Shown: positions 45,091-53,959 of the stretch, piece after piece
Position numbering within the stretch: position 1 is the first letter of the stretch
Layout of the letters: the number at the start of each line of letters is the position of its first letter
Assembly: GCA_002170395.1 (NCBI GenBank)
Contig: NHEJ01000004.1
Location: 164,916 to 228,915, forward strand
Reading direction: 5' to 3'
DNA from: Betaproteobacteria bacterium TMED82
GTDB taxonomy: Bacteria; Pseudomonadota; Gammaproteobacteria; Burkholderiales; Burkholderiaceae_A
DNA length: 64,000 bases
Notes under the pieces: generated by a model
Database searches by the model: none
What the model saw: only the letters and a program-made list of their open reading frames with translations
Told to the model about the DNA's origin: nothing
Made by a program: the position numbers and the translations under genes

Positions 45091-46920
45091 ATGCTACAAA
45101 TTTGGCAAAATCACCTAGCTAACATATTAAAAAAAGTCGTAGTTGAATTTTTAGCAAGAGATCATGAAGGCGGTGAGGATATTATTCAAAAAATAAATGT
45201 CCCAAACTCTATTGAAAAACCGAAAAATATAGAAAATGGTGACTTTTCTAGTAATATTGCTTTCAAATTAGCACAAATTAAGAGGCAAAACCCTACAGAT
45301 ATTGCTCAAGAATTAGGACAAAAATTTAGAGATTTGTGCCTTCACAAAAAATTTTTGATCAAAAACTTGCCTGTTTGGTCGAAAGTAGAAGTTAAAAAAC
45401 CTGGGTTTACGAATTTTTTTCTAACGCCAGAAATTAGAGCTGAAACTATTGCGTTGATATTAGATGATCCTAACTTTGGTAATCCACATATTCCTCTTAA
45501 ACATAGGCAGAAAATTATTTTAGAATTTGTATCCGCTAATCCTACAGGACCTTTACATGTTGGCCACGCCAGACAGGCTGTTTTGGGTGATACGATCGCA
45601 AATTTATTAAGAGTCGAGGGACACTCAGTCTATAAAGAGTTTTACTACAATGATGCTGGGAAGCAAATTGATAACTTGGGCTTATCAGTTTTTGCAAGAT
45701 TGAAAGGTCTTAACCCTGAAGACAAAAATTTCCCAACTGATGGCTATAAAGGAGAGTATATTTCTGAATTAGCGAGAGAGTTTTCTAAGAGTTATGAGAG
45801 AGAAGGTTTTTCAAAAGCTAAAAAAAAAGCTCTGTCAGATTCTGATTTGATAGACAAAATTAAAAAGTTTGCCGTCGCTAGTCTTAGGGCTGAACAAAAT
45901 ATGGATCTTGGACATCTTGGAGTACAGTTCGATAATTTTGTTTTGGAGTCAAAATTCTACTCAAACGGTGCAATACAAGAAATATTGGACTTAATTGAAA
46001 AAAATGGATTTTCTTTTGTCAAAGATGATGCTGTTTGGCTTAAATCTTCAAGTTTTGGCGATGACAAAGATAGAGTGATGGTGAAAAGCGATGGAAGTTA
46101 TACCTACTTTGTGCCTGACGTGGCTTATCACCTGGAGAAGTGGCGAAGAGGTTTCGATAGAGCCGTAAATATCCAGGGATCGGATCATCATGGTACCCTT
46201 AAAAGATTAAAAGCTGGCCTGCAAGCCTTAAAAACTAATATTTCAGAAAATTTTCCTCAAACCATTCTTCATAAAATGGTTAGAATTTTGAAAAATGATA
46301 AAGAAATTAAAGTTTCAAAAAGAGCTGGAACCTACGTAACTCTGAGGGACTTGGTTTTTTGGGCCTCTGGGAAGGAAGAGGATGTTTCTCTAGGCGGAAA
46401 TTCTTCGTCGTTACGGGGTGTAAGTTTAATCAAAGGAAGGGACGCAGTAAGATTTTTTTTACTATCTAAAAAAGCGGAGACTGAGTTTTCTTTTGATTTG
46501 GATATTCTAAAAAAAACGAGTGAGGAGAATCCAGTCTTTTACATCCAGTATGCACATGCAAGAGCCCACAGTGTGATTCAACAATCTGGGCTGTCAGCGG
46601 CGAAAATGCGAGAAGTGGTGCATCAGCCAAACTTCTTTCCTGGTAAACATTTAACCTCGAGAGCGGAAGTTCTTCTTTTGAACAGACTTTCTGAATTTCC
46701 GAGCGTCCTGAAGGAGTCTATTACCTTGCTTGCACCACATGTTCTAATTTTTTATCTAAAAAACTTGGCTTCCGATTTCCATTGCTTCTATAATGATTGC
46801 AAAATTTTAGTCGAGAACCGAGACATAAAATTTGCAAGGTTACTTCTTGTTTTTTCTGCAGCACTTATTATCAAAAGAAATTTGACACTTTTAGGCATTT
46901 CGGCTCCCAAAAACATGTAA
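45091..46920 (+). CDS. argS: Arginyl-tRNA synthetase
   Basis: A 609-residue class I synthetase. The N-terminal Add1 domain has NGDFSSNIAFKLA. The HIGH motif is NPTGPLHVGHARQAVLGD, with FYYNDAGKQIDNL after it. The KMSKS-like segment is KVSKRAGTYVTLRDL, and the anticodon-binding helical domain ends RNLTLLGISAP. It is slightly longer than the E. coli enzyme. tRNA-Arg lies just upstream. The gene ends 8 bases before the SPOR-domain gene. Confidence 0.97.
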   Translation: MLQIWQNHLANILKKVVVEFLARDHEGGEDIIQKINVPNSIEKPKNIENGDFSSNIAFKLAQIKRQNPTDIAQELGQKFRDLCLHKKFLIKNLPVWSKVEVKKPGFTNFFLTPEIRAETIALILDDPNFGNPHIPLKHRQKIILEFVSANPTGPLHVGHARQAVLGDTIANLLRVEGHSVYKEFYYNDAGKQIDNLGLSVFARLKGLNPEDKNFPTDGYKGEYISELAREFSKSYEREGFSKAKKKALSDSDLIDKIKKFAVASLRAEQNMDLGHLGVQFDNFVLESKFYSNGAIQEILDLIEKNGFSFVKDDAVWLKSSSFGDDKDRVMVKSDGSYTYFVPDVAYHLEKWRRGFDRAVNIQGSDHHGTLKRLKAGLQALKTNISENFPQTILHKMVRILKNDKEIKVSKRAGTYVTLRDLVFWASGKEEDVSLGGNSSSLRGVSLIKGRDAVRFFLLSKKAETEFSFDLDILKKTSEENPVFYIQYAHARAHSVIQQSGLSAAKMREVVHQPNFFPGKHLTSRAEVLLLNRLSEFPSVLKESITLLAPHVLIFYLKNLASDFHCFYNDCKILVENRDIKFARLLLVFSAALIIKRNLTLLGISAPKNM

Positions 46921-46928
46921 GGTACCTT

Positions 46929-47531
46929 ATGAAAATATTAAACCTTAAATCGAAACCTAATGGGTTTGGATTGATCAGTTTTTTTCTGGGTTTGACATTG
47001 GGCCTCGCAGTGGCGGCCTACATAGCTTTTTATGTCACCAAAACGCCAGTTCCCTTTTTAGATAAAGTTGATGGAGATATAAGTTCACAGCAGTTGTCAA
47101 ATATAAAATCAGAGGAAAATGCAGTTGTGAAAATTGCTCCTACTGAAGAGTCAATTTTCTTAGCCGACCAGTTACCAGACGCAATCGTCCAAGAACCGCA
47201 AGGAGCGAAAAGCAATTTTAATAACATAACCCGGGGAAGAAGCCCAGTCGTGGTTGCTCCATCAATCAATAACTTAGAAGAAGATGAATCTCAGAAACGT
47301 AAAGCTTATTTTTTACAGGTTGGTGCGTTTAGAGCTTTAGAAGAAGCTGATAGGATGAGAGCTCGACTAGCTTTTTTAGGATTTGAGGCTTCGATTTATA
47401 AAAAAAATAAGAAAGGTAATTTGTTCTACAGGGTTAGGATGGGGCCTTATTATGATGCAGAGGAACTTAAGCAAATTAAGGCACGTCTCTCAACTAGTAA
47501 GGTTAAGTCTCACGCTGTTCTAGTAAATTAA
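46929..47531 (+). CDS. SPOR-domain membrane protein (FtsN/DedD-like)
   Basis: A 200-residue protein. A short cytoplasmic start is followed by one membrane helix (about 16-36, LISFFLGLTLGLAVAAYIAFYV), a polar periplasmic linker of low complexity, and a C-terminal SPOR domain (about 120-195, YFLQVGAFRALEEADRMRARL ... RVRMGPY). SPOR domains bind denuded septal peptidoglycan. ATG 46929 is chosen over an upstream in-frame start at 46797 that lies within argS and reads unlike the family. The order argS-SPOR-dsbA is common in betaproteobacteria. Confidence 0.88.
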   Translation: MKILNLKSKPNGFGLISFFLGLTLGLAVAAYIAFYVTKTPVPFLDKVDGDISSQQLSNIKSEENAVVKIAPTEESIFLADQLPDAIVQEPQGAKSNFNNITRGRSPVVVAPSINNLEEDESQKRKAYFLQVGAFRALEEADRMRARLAFLGFEASIYKKNKKGNLFYRVRMGPYYDAEELKQIKARLSTSKVKSHAVLVN

Positions 47532-47544
47532 GGAATTTTTAATA

Positions 47545-48177
47545 ATGATCAAAAACTTTGCCGATAAATTTTTAAAATTAACTATTATATTTGGCTGTTG
47601 CTCGTATGCTTTTGCAATGTCTGCATATGACGAGGGCATTGATTACGAAATCATTTCAGATAAACATGCCTTTGCTGATACAAGAAAAATTGAGGTTATT
47701 GAATTCTTTTGGTTTGGTTGTCCTCATTGTAAAAACTTTTATCCATCACTGAGTAGATGGGCAGACCAACTTGACGATGAGGTTGAGTTTAGAAAATATC
47801 ATGTTCCTTTTCGAGAGATAAACCACCAAAAATTATTTTTTACGTTAAAGAAAATGAATCTTGACAAAGATGTCGTGCCTCGGGTTTTTATCGCTATGCA
47901 AAATAAACGACTTCCGCTGAAGAACTTTTTGGACATTCTTTTTTGGGTGGAGGAGCAAGGTATAGATAGCAAGGAATTCGAAAAGAACTGGAATTCCAAG
48001 GAAGTTAGAAATTCAATGGATTTGGCTACAAAATTGATGGGTGAATTTAAAATTACTGGGGTTCCACAACTAGTAGTAGACGGAGTTTACCGAACTGGAC
48101 CATCAATGGTTGGTGGAAGTCATAGAAAAGCTATTAAAGTTCTGGATTTTTTGATTGATAAGAGGCGTAGCAATTAG
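47545..48177 (+). CDS. dsbA: Periplasmic thiol:disulfide interchange protein DsbA
   Basis: A 210-residue thioredoxin-fold oxidase with a signal peptide (about 1-25). The active site is CPHC (Cys59, Cys62) in FFWFGCPHCKNFYP and the cis-proline loop is TGVPQLVVDG. It introduces disulfides into exported proteins and needs DsbB, which is not in the window. AAGGA precedes the ATG. Its last 4 bases overlap the end of rsmI on the other strand. Confidence 0.95.
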   Translation: MIKNFADKFLKLTIIFGCCSYAFAMSAYDEGIDYEIISDKHAFADTRKIEVIEFFWFGCPHCKNFYPSLSRWADQLDDEVEFRKYHVPFREINHQKLFFTLKKMNLDKDVVPRVFIAMQNKRLPLKNFLDILFWVEEQGIDSKEFEKNWNSKEVRNSMDLATKLMGEFKITGVPQLVVDGVYRTGPSMVGGSHRKAIKVLDFLIDKRRSN

Positions 48178-49069
48178 TTGCGAATCACATAGCTATAAAC
48201 TTTTTTCTTACTTACTTGCAGCTCTCTGGAAAGAATCTTTACAAGGTCAGCATTCGTCATGTGGGGTTGCAATGCATAAATCCATTTTCTAAGCCTTTCA
48301 TCTTCTAGGTCAGTCTCAACAGCTTTAGGGACATCAAGGGTAACAACAAATTCTCCCCTAGTGGCATCGACAGGAGAGCTATTACCATCCTTAAATTTAG
48401 TAAGATGATTGTCTACACTGTCAAACCAATGCGCTTCATATACTTTAGTAATTTCCTTACTTATAAACACTTTAGTTTCCGGCCCAAAGGCCGCTTGTAT
48501 GGCAGTGAGTGTTTTCAATAGTCTACTGGCTACTTCAAAAAAAACTACAAAACCACCCATATTTCGCATTTTCATGAGTAAATTCGTTTGCTCTCCAATT
48601 TTCCGAGGAAAATACCCCCAGAAAGACAAAGGTTCGTTTTTACTCAACTCAAAGCCACTTACCGAAAATGACGATACGAGAGAGCAAGGCCCGGGAATAC
48701 TAAAAATTCTAAGACCTATGCTTCGGCAATGGCTGATCATCCTAGCTCCTGGATCGCAGATTGCAGGTGTGCCAGCATCACAGGTAATAACAATTATTTC
48801 ATTTTTTTTTTTATATTTAGGTTAGCTACAGTCTTAGCCTCGCTAAATTTATGGAGTGATTTTATTCCTAATGGCGGTTTTTTCAAATTTAAAAGAGTCA
48901 GAAGTTTTCGCGTAATTCTAGTGTCTTCAGCAAAGATTAGGTGGCAATTGCTCAAAATTAGTTTAGCTCTTTCGCTCAAATCAAGTAAATTTCCGATGGG
49001 TGTAGCTAAAACGTATATACCCGACATCATCTGATTTTGACGTTTATGGAGTGTAGCTGTATCTGTCAT
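48174..49069 (-). CDS. rsmI: 16S rRNA 2'-O-methyltransferase RsmI, interrupted by a frameshift in an A11 run
   Basis: Two reading frames together make one RsmI. The first (49069 down to about 48812) has GIYVLATPIGNL and FAEDTRITRKLL. The second (from about 48800 down to 48174) continues with VITCDAGTPAICDPGAR, SIPGPCSLVSS, GYFPRK and the C-terminal YALQPHMTNADLVKILS. The first frame stops (TAA) right after an 11-A run at 48802-48812, and one extra A or a -1 slip restores the full protein. No other damage is seen. ATGs at 49027 and 49030 are possible later starts. It is divergent from dolP; the yraN and gmhA genes often placed between them are absent. Confidence 0.85.
48802..48812 (-). other. 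A11 run (coding strand) at the rsmI frameshift
   Basis: Eleven T on the + strand read as eleven A in rsmI mRNA. Frame arithmetic shows that 12 or 9 A would join the two rsmI parts, so reading needs one extra A or a -1 ribosomal slip (A AAA AAA type). Runs like this are known to allow transcriptional slippage in AT-rich genomes and are also common places for sequencing errors. Confidence 0.8.
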
Positions 49070-49135
49070 ATTTTCTTCTCTAATTTTTTATCTGTAATTT
49101 ATACTATAATTTAAGATTTATCACTGGTGAAGATT

Positions 49136-49765
49136 ATGTCGCAGCAATTGCAGCGTGTGTGTTCGTTTATGATTGTTTCAGTAATTACAATTGCAAATTC
49201 TGGGTGTTTTCCAGTTGTTGCCACTGGGATGTTTGCCACTGCAGTTGCAGTTACGGACCGCAGAACGCCGGGTATTATTCTTGAAGACGAAACTATTGAA
49301 TTGAAGTCTATCCAAAGAATTTCCGCTGAGTTTTCTAAGTCCAGTGTGTCAGTGTCGGTAACTAGCGTCAACCGAATAGCACTTATTACTGGCTGGGTGC
49401 CTAATGAGGGAGTATCAAAGAAAATCAGTGCTTTAGTTGCTGATATTGAAAATGTCAGGGATGTTTTCAATGAGGTTAATATTGGTCCCGTTACAACAAC
49501 TAAAACATTTGCAAAAGATGCAATACTGACAACAAAAGTAAAAGCCAGTTTGATAGACGAAAAAAACTTAAACGGTAACGTCATCAAGGTAAAAACTGAA
49601 AATGGTGTAGTTTTTCTTTTGGGTTTAGTAACTAAAAGAGAAGCAGATTTAGCTGCAGATATAGCTTCTAGAATAGATGGTACAAGACGAGTAGTTAAGG
49701 TCTTTGATTATATTACTGAGGAAGAATTAACCAACCTACAGAGTAGATTAAAAAAAACTGAGTAA
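49136..49765 (+). CDS. dolP: BON-domain outer-membrane lipoprotein DolP (YraP)
   Basis: A 209-residue lipoprotein. A signal segment (about 1-21) ends at NSGC, a somewhat unusual lipobox because the -3 residue is Asn. Two BON domains follow: VSVTSVNRIALITGWVP (about 60-120) and VKTENGVVFLLGLVTKRE (about 130-195), the arrangement of DolP, which binds anionic lipid and supports outer-membrane integrity. ATG 49136 with a GGTGAAG site fits better than the GTG at 49127. TATAAT at 49105-49110 may be its -10 box. Confidence 0.9.
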   Translation: MSQQLQRVCSFMIVSVITIANSGCFPVVATGMFATAVAVTDRRTPGIILEDETIELKSIQRISAEFSKSSVSVSVTSVNRIALITGWVPNEGVSKKISALVADIENVRDVFNEVNIGPVTTTKTFAKDAILTTKVKASLIDEKNLNGNVIKVKTENGVVFLLGLVTKREADLAADIASRIDGTRRVVKVFDYITEEELTNLQSRLKKTE

Positions 49766-49772
49766 ATTTTAC

Positions 49773-50684
49773 TCAACAAGTATGATTCTGGATAAGTTTG
49801 TCATACTCTCTTCTAATCATTTTAAAGATAGGACCAGGTTCTGCTATTCCATTTTTATCTACAATTTTTTTATCTATTTTTGTAATTGGTAAAACTTCTT
49901 TGGTTGCAGACGTTAAGAGAATTTCATCAGCTGAAAATAAATCTTGAATCGATAAATCTTTTCTAGTTATCGAAATATTCAAGGTTTTACAAATGTCACT
50001 TATAACTTCAATTCTTATTCCTTCTAATATTTTTTTGCTTTTCTTCGGAAAATAAAGTTTTCCATTTTTGACTAACCAGATACTGGAGGCAGCACCCTCG
50101 GAAAGTTTATTATTTCTAAAAAGTATCGCCTCATCTGCTTTTTTTTCTGCTGCCTGCTGACGAGCAAGTACATTTGCCAGAAGGGCAGTAGATTTTATAT
50201 CGCATCTTAACCAACGATTATCCTTTAAAGTTATGGCTGATAAACCAAGTTGAATATCTTTCTCAGAGGGCCTCTCTAGCAGGCTTGTCATTGAAAAAAA
50301 AGTTGGACAGAGGATTTTACTTGGAAAAGCATGTTTTCTAACTGGGCTGATGCCTCTAGATATTTGAATGTATATTTGCTGGTTGAAGTGATTATCTAAG
50401 TTTATTAATTTGTCGACTATTTGACGGATATCTTTTGTTTGAAGGTTAAGGTTAATTTTTAGTCTACCCAAGCTTCTAAAAAGTCTGTCTATGTGACTTT
50501 CTAGGTAAAAAGCTCTTTTCTGGTAAACAGGTATAACCTCATAAATTGAATCAGAAAATTGAAACCCACGGTCTAAAGGAGAAATTCGTGCTTCACTTAG
50601 TGGCAACCACTCACCGTTTAGGTAAACGATTGGATCCTGCGCAACTGAGTTTTTAGAATCACTTTCCGACGAATAAGATGCCAA
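49773..50684 (-). CDS. Class IV aminotransferase, D-amino-acid aminotransferase-like
   Basis: A 303-residue PLP enzyme. The N-terminal part has VYLNGEWLPLSEARISPLDRGFQFSD (seen in two runs), the PLP-lysine region is CDIKSTALLANVLARQ, and the phosphate-binding LTSATKEVLPITKID is near the end. This matches D-alanine aminotransferase (Dat) more than BCAT, though substrate is not certain. The start is TTG at 50684, fixed by AGGG 8 bases upstream that overlaps the stop of the ferredoxin gene. An ATG at 50729 lies inside that gene and has no family counterpart. Confidence 0.87.
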   Translation of the reverse strand: MASYSSESDSKNSVAQDPIVYLNGEWLPLSEARISPLDRGFQFSDSIYEVIPVYQKRAFYLESHIDRLFRSLGRLKINLNLQTKDIRQIVDKLINLDNHFNQQIYIQISRGISPVRKHAFPSKILCPTFFSMTSLLERPSEKDIQLGLSAITLKDNRWLRCDIKSTALLANVLARQQAAEKKADEAILFRNNKLSEGAASSIWLVKNGKLYFPKKSKKILEGIRIEVISDICKTLNISITRKDLSIQDLFSADEILLTSATKEVLPITKIDKKIVDKNGIAEPGPIFKMIRREYDKLIQNHTC

Positions 50685-50694
50685 TATATAAACC

Positions 50695-51000
50695 CTAAAG
50701 AACCAATCGGTCAACGATCTTACCGTCAATTAGATGGCTAGTAATGATTTCATCAATATCATTCTTATCAAGATATTGATACCAAACTGCTTCCGGATAA
50801 ATAACTAAAACTGGACCAAAGTCGCACCTACCCAGACAGCCGGCTTTATTGATCCTAATCTTGCCCTCACTGAGGTTACTAAATTCTTTAATTCTGTCTT
50901 TAGCGTAACGTTGGAGGCCTTGGGCATCACAGTGGCCGCAACAAGTCTCGTTTTCATTACGAACATTGATACAGAAAAAAACGTGCTTATCAAAGTACAT
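50695..51000 (-). CDS. Thioredoxin-like [2Fe-2S] ferredoxin
   Basis: A 101-residue cytoplasmic protein of the thioredoxin-fold ferredoxin family (Azotobacter FeSII/Shethna-like). Its cysteines lie in CINVRNENETCCGHC and, further on, AGCLGRCDFGP, the family pattern of one plus more cluster ligands, here with an extra Cys. The start is set at ATG 51000 (MYFDKHVFFCINV). An alternative ATG at 51021 adds LYKLDY. The frame extends to 51072 but that would run over birA. Only 30 bases separate it from the divergent birA start. Confidence 0.87.
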   Translation of the reverse strand: MYFDKHVFFCINVRNENETCCGHCDAQGLQRYAKDRIKEFSNLSEGKIRINKAGCLGRCDFGPVLVIYPEAVWYQYLDKNDIDEIITSHLIDGKIVDRLVL

Positions 51001-51030
51001 ATAGTCTAATTTATACAACATAATAATAAA

Positions 51031-51762
51031 ATGTGGAACATTAAATATCTCAAAGAAACCAGATCTACGCAAGATGATGCATTAAATTTTTTAGCTGAAG
51101 CCGTAAATCCAAAACCACACATTTTTTACTCATTTAATCAGCTTAGCGGTTATGGGCGAGGGGGGAAAAGATGGCTTTTGGGCGAGCTCACCCTTGCTTC
51201 AACTTTTCTTGTACCAGAGCAAAGCCATCGCAAGAGTCTAGTTTTAAATCAGTCCATCTCAGTTTGTCTTATAGTTTTAGAACTATTAGAGAGGTATCTA
51301 AATAAACCAAGGTACTATTTTTCGTTGAAGTGGCCAAACGACCTACTAAAAAATGGAATAAAGTTTGGAGGAATTCTAATTAACAGAGTTACTGTTAAAA
51401 ATGAAACCTGGTTAGTTGTTGGTTTAGGGCTGAATCTCTTCTGGGGTAGAGAAAATACTGCGTTTTATGCTGTTGGCGTTTTTGACTCGTTAAATGCCGC
51501 AAAGAAATTTAACTCCAGTAACTTTCTTATCCAACTTGGAGAAAAATTCTTAGAAAAACCGCCGGCAAGTGAACAAAAAGATAACGCCAAAGAGTTTAAT
51601 AGAAGGGATTTTTACCATTTAAAAAATGTTACTCTTCTGAATGAGAAAAATAAACAAATATCAGGAACCAACCTTGGCATCGATAGGTTCGGATCGATAA
51701 TTATTAAGGTTTCTGGTGGGAAAAAAATTCATATACCCAATGGAAGTTTTATAAATAAGTGA
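51031..51762 (+). CDS. birA: Biotin-protein ligase (monofunctional BirA)
   Basis: A 243-residue ligase that attaches biotin to carboxylase carrier protein. It starts WNIKYLKETRSTQDDAL, with the substrate loop GYGRGGKRWL, then SLKWPNDLLKNGIKFGGILI and a small C-terminal domain. It lacks the N-terminal helix-turn-helix of E. coli BirA, so it should not act as a repressor. It overlaps coaX by 4 bases, a pairing found in betaproteobacteria. Confidence 0.94.
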   Translation: MWNIKYLKETRSTQDDALNFLAEAVNPKPHIFYSFNQLSGYGRGGKRWLLGELTLASTFLVPEQSHRKSLVLNQSISVCLIVLELLERYLNKPRYYFSLKWPNDLLKNGIKFGGILINRVTVKNETWLVVGLGLNLFWGRENTAFYAVGVFDSLNAAKKFNSSNFLIQLGEKFLEKPPASEQKDNAKEFNRRDFYHLKNVTLLNEKNKQISGTNLGIDRFGSIIIKVSGGKKIHIPNGSFINK

Positions 51763-52616
51763 ATCTCTTAGTAGATATTGGTAACAGTCGAATTAAGTGG
51801 GTTTTCCTTCAGGATTTGAGGTCCACTAGGGTAATGGTTGGCGAGTTCGCTTCGTTAGAAAATAAGTTTATTGGAAAAAATGGATCACATTTTTTAAAAG
51901 TACTGAATAACACTTTTCTTAAAATCAGCTCACGCAGTACCGCCCCTATAATTTCCGACTGTCAATGTATAATCTCGTCTGTAGCATGTAAAGATATTGA
52001 AAATATTGTCGCTAAAGTCCTAAGGAAATTTCTTTGCCAAACGAACATTCCAACAATAAAAGTGGAACCTGAAAAAAAATTTTCGTTTAAGTGGGGAACT
52101 GCTGTTTTAAAAACTAGCCGGGAAAACCCTGCATCCTTGGGTAAAGACAGATGGGCTGCGTTAATTGGCTTTGCTTCTAATATACCTCTTAGTAAATTAA
52201 AAAATGAAAAGGTAATTATAGTTTCTGCAGGGAGCGTAACAGTAACGGATGTAGTATCCATAAAAAAGGTTGACAGTGGTACAGTGATATTTTCTCATCT
52301 TGGGGGATTTCTCACTCCGGGATTTGGGAAAATGAAAGATAGTTTGTCGGGGATAAACCAAAAGCTAGTGTCTACTCTCAAAAACTTTTCTTCATTACCA
52401 AATGATACGGAAGACTCTTCTTCAAGCGGAATAGCACTGAGTCAAATTTCACCATTGTTTCATCTCAAGGAGATAAAAAAAATTACGCTGTGCGGAGGAT
52501 ATTCTGAACAGTATTTAGAATCTATGAATCACTTTGGTGCGAGAAAGCTGATAATTACTATTGATGAGTGGTTGATCATGAGAGGGCTTTATTGGTATTC
52601 GCAGAACTACTCATAA
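51759..52616 (+). CDS. coaX: Type III pantothenate kinase
   Basis: A 285-residue kinase that makes 4'-phosphopantothenate, the first step of CoA synthesis. It begins NLLVDIGNSRIKWVFL, with the phosphate-binding DIGNSRIKW motif, and has GKDRWAALIGF, SAGSVTVTDVVS and HLGGFLTPGFGKMKDSL. The start is GTG at 51759, inside the birA stop. The 3' end is 13 bases from the end of the opposing di-iron gene. Confidence 0.92.
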   Translation: MNLLVDIGNSRIKWVFLQDLRSTRVMVGEFASLENKFIGKNGSHFLKVLNNTFLKISSRSTAPIISDCQCIISSVACKDIENIVAKVLRKFLCQTNIPTIKVEPEKKFSFKWGTAVLKTSRENPASLGKDRWAALIGFASNIPLSKLKNEKVIIVSAGSVTVTDVVSIKKVDSGTVIFSHLGGFLTPGFGKMKDSLSGINQKLVSTLKNFSSLPNDTEDSSSSGIALSQISPLFHLKEIKKITLCGGYSEQYLESMNHFGARKLIITIDEWLIMRGLYWYSQNYS

Positions 52617-52629
52617 TTTTAAGGACGCA

Positions 52630-53514
52630 CTATTTCTCTTTTTTTAGCTCTTGAAGAATACGTTTCCTAAACAGATTCAATTCTCTTACATTTTCAAAGG
52701 ATTGATTAAATAGAAGTGATAGATTATGTAAAATTCTATCAGCAACCTTCTTTTCCCAGCCGCTATCAAATTTTATCTGATCGTCGAGCCACGTTTCAAG
52801 CCAGCCAGGTTCAGGCAATTTGCTTTGTACTGTATCGTTTGGAAAAAGAGATTGGTTTACATGTAGATTAGTGGGATGCAAAGCTTTCGCGCTGCGACTA
52901 GCAGAAGCCATCAAAACACCAACCTTGGAGAATGCCGCTTGAGCAGTTTCGCCAAGTTGATTTATAGCTCTCTTCATATATTTTAAGTAAGCACCGCCAT
53001 GTCGAGCCTCATCCTTTGCAATAATCTCATAAATACTTTTAATAACTGGCTCAGTGTGCCACTGAGCCGCACATCTATACCAGTGGTTGAGTCTAATTTC
53101 ACCACAAAAATGTAGCATAAGGGTCTCAAGAGCAGGAGCAGGGTCAAATTCGAATCTTACTGCGTGTAGTTCCTCTTCAGTTGGAACCAAGTGGGGGCAA
53201 AATCTTCTTAGATATTCCATTAACACTAAACTGTGTTTTTGTTCTTCATAAAACCATACTGACATAAAGGCTGAAAAATCACTATCGTGTTTATTGTCCC
53301 TTAAAAACATTTCAGTCGCTGGTAAAGCAGCCCATTCCGTAATTGCGTTCATTTTAATCGTAACTGCCTGATTTTCGGTTAGCTTATTTTTTTCGAACAA
53401 ATTCCACGGTATGTCTTTTTCTAAATTCCAACGAACCCTTTCGAATGATCTAAAAAGGCCAGGGTACAACATTGAGGACGGCGGGTTGTCATTTAGATTT
53501 TCAATTGTCTTCAT
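52630..53514 (-). CDS. Ferritin-like di-iron protein (acyl-ACP desaturase-like fold)
   Basis: A 294-residue helical protein. It contains two Glu/His pairs typical of non-haem di-iron carboxylate enzymes: EEQKHSLVLMEYL (about 90) and KDEARHGGAYLKYM (about 167), with ITEWAALPATEMF and CGEIRLNHWY as probable other ligand helices. This is the pattern of ferritin-like or acyl-ACP desaturase-like proteins, but the substrate is unknown. It ends the long operon from gpx and its start overlaps the NTF2-like gene by 14 bases, linking it to fatty-acid modification genes. No signal peptide. Confidence 0.85.
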   Translation of the reverse strand: MKTIENLNDNPPSSMLYPGLFRSFERVRWNLEKDIPWNLFEKNKLTENQAVTIKMNAITEWAALPATEMFLRDNKHDSDFSAFMSVWFYEEQKHSLVLMEYLRRFCPHLVPTEEELHAVRFEFDPAPALETLMLHFCGEIRLNHWYRCAAQWHTEPVIKSIYEIIAKDEARHGGAYLKYMKRAINQLGETAQAAFSKVGVLMASASRSAKALHPTNLHVNQSLFPNDTVQSKLPEPGWLETWLDDQIKFDSGWEKKVADRILHNLSLLFNQSFENVRELNLFRKRILQELKKEK

Positions 53515-53959
53515 ATTTGATTGTCTTTTTTGGCAGTTTCGAAATTTGTTTTTTTATCCAGTTGATTGGATACTTCATCGGGGTAACCAAGGATATTAGT
53601 TCGCTGGCGTCCCAAAAATCCGTGTGAGACTTGATTAAATTCTCCTCATTAAGTGCTATCCAGCTGACGCCGGGAAATTGATTTCCAGTTTTTATTCTTT
53701 TGACAGTAAAAGTAAACAGCCATCGCACGACAATAGTATTTTCCATTTTTACGATCTCTAAGTTACCGAACCTAGCATCCTCCAACCTAGTGTACATGGC
53801 TTTGTACATGCTATCTATTTTATCTTTGCCTTTAAGTGTATGCAATGGATCATTAAATGTAGCATCTTCTGCATAATATTCCATGAATTTATTAAGGTTA
53901 TCTTCCCTTAGAGACGAGATCGAATAACTAAATTTTGCTAAAAATTCAGGACTAATCAT
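53501..53959 (-). CDS. NTF2-like (SnoaL-type) small protein
   Basis: A 152-residue protein of the NTF2/SnoaL fold. It has LNKFMEYYAEDATFNDPLHTLKGKDKI near residues 21-47 and WLFTFTVKRI, then a beta-strand end with SHTDFWDASELISLV. It forms a cone-shaped pocket in other members and is often an isomerase or cyclase, or non-enzymatic. ATG 53959 is preferred over 53971 because GGAAGG lies just upstream. Its role is unknown. It overlaps the SDR by 8 bases. Confidence 0.83.
   Translation of the reverse strand: MISPEFLAKFSYSISSLREDNLNKFMEYYAEDATFNDPLHTLKGKDKIDSMYKAMYTRLEDARFGNLEIVKMENTIVVRWLFTFTVKRIKTGNQFPGVSWIALNEENLIKSHTDFWDASELISLVTPMKYPINWIKKQISKLPKKTIKYEDN

Noticed and set aside
46797..46928. 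N-terminal extension of the SPOR-domain protein
   Set aside because: It lies within argS, has cysteine- and basic-rich sequence unlike the family, and an ATG with AAGG upstream exists at 46929.
48409..48825. + strand open frames opposite rsmI
   Set aside because: They are antisense to the conserved RsmI motifs and show no domain or ribosome site.
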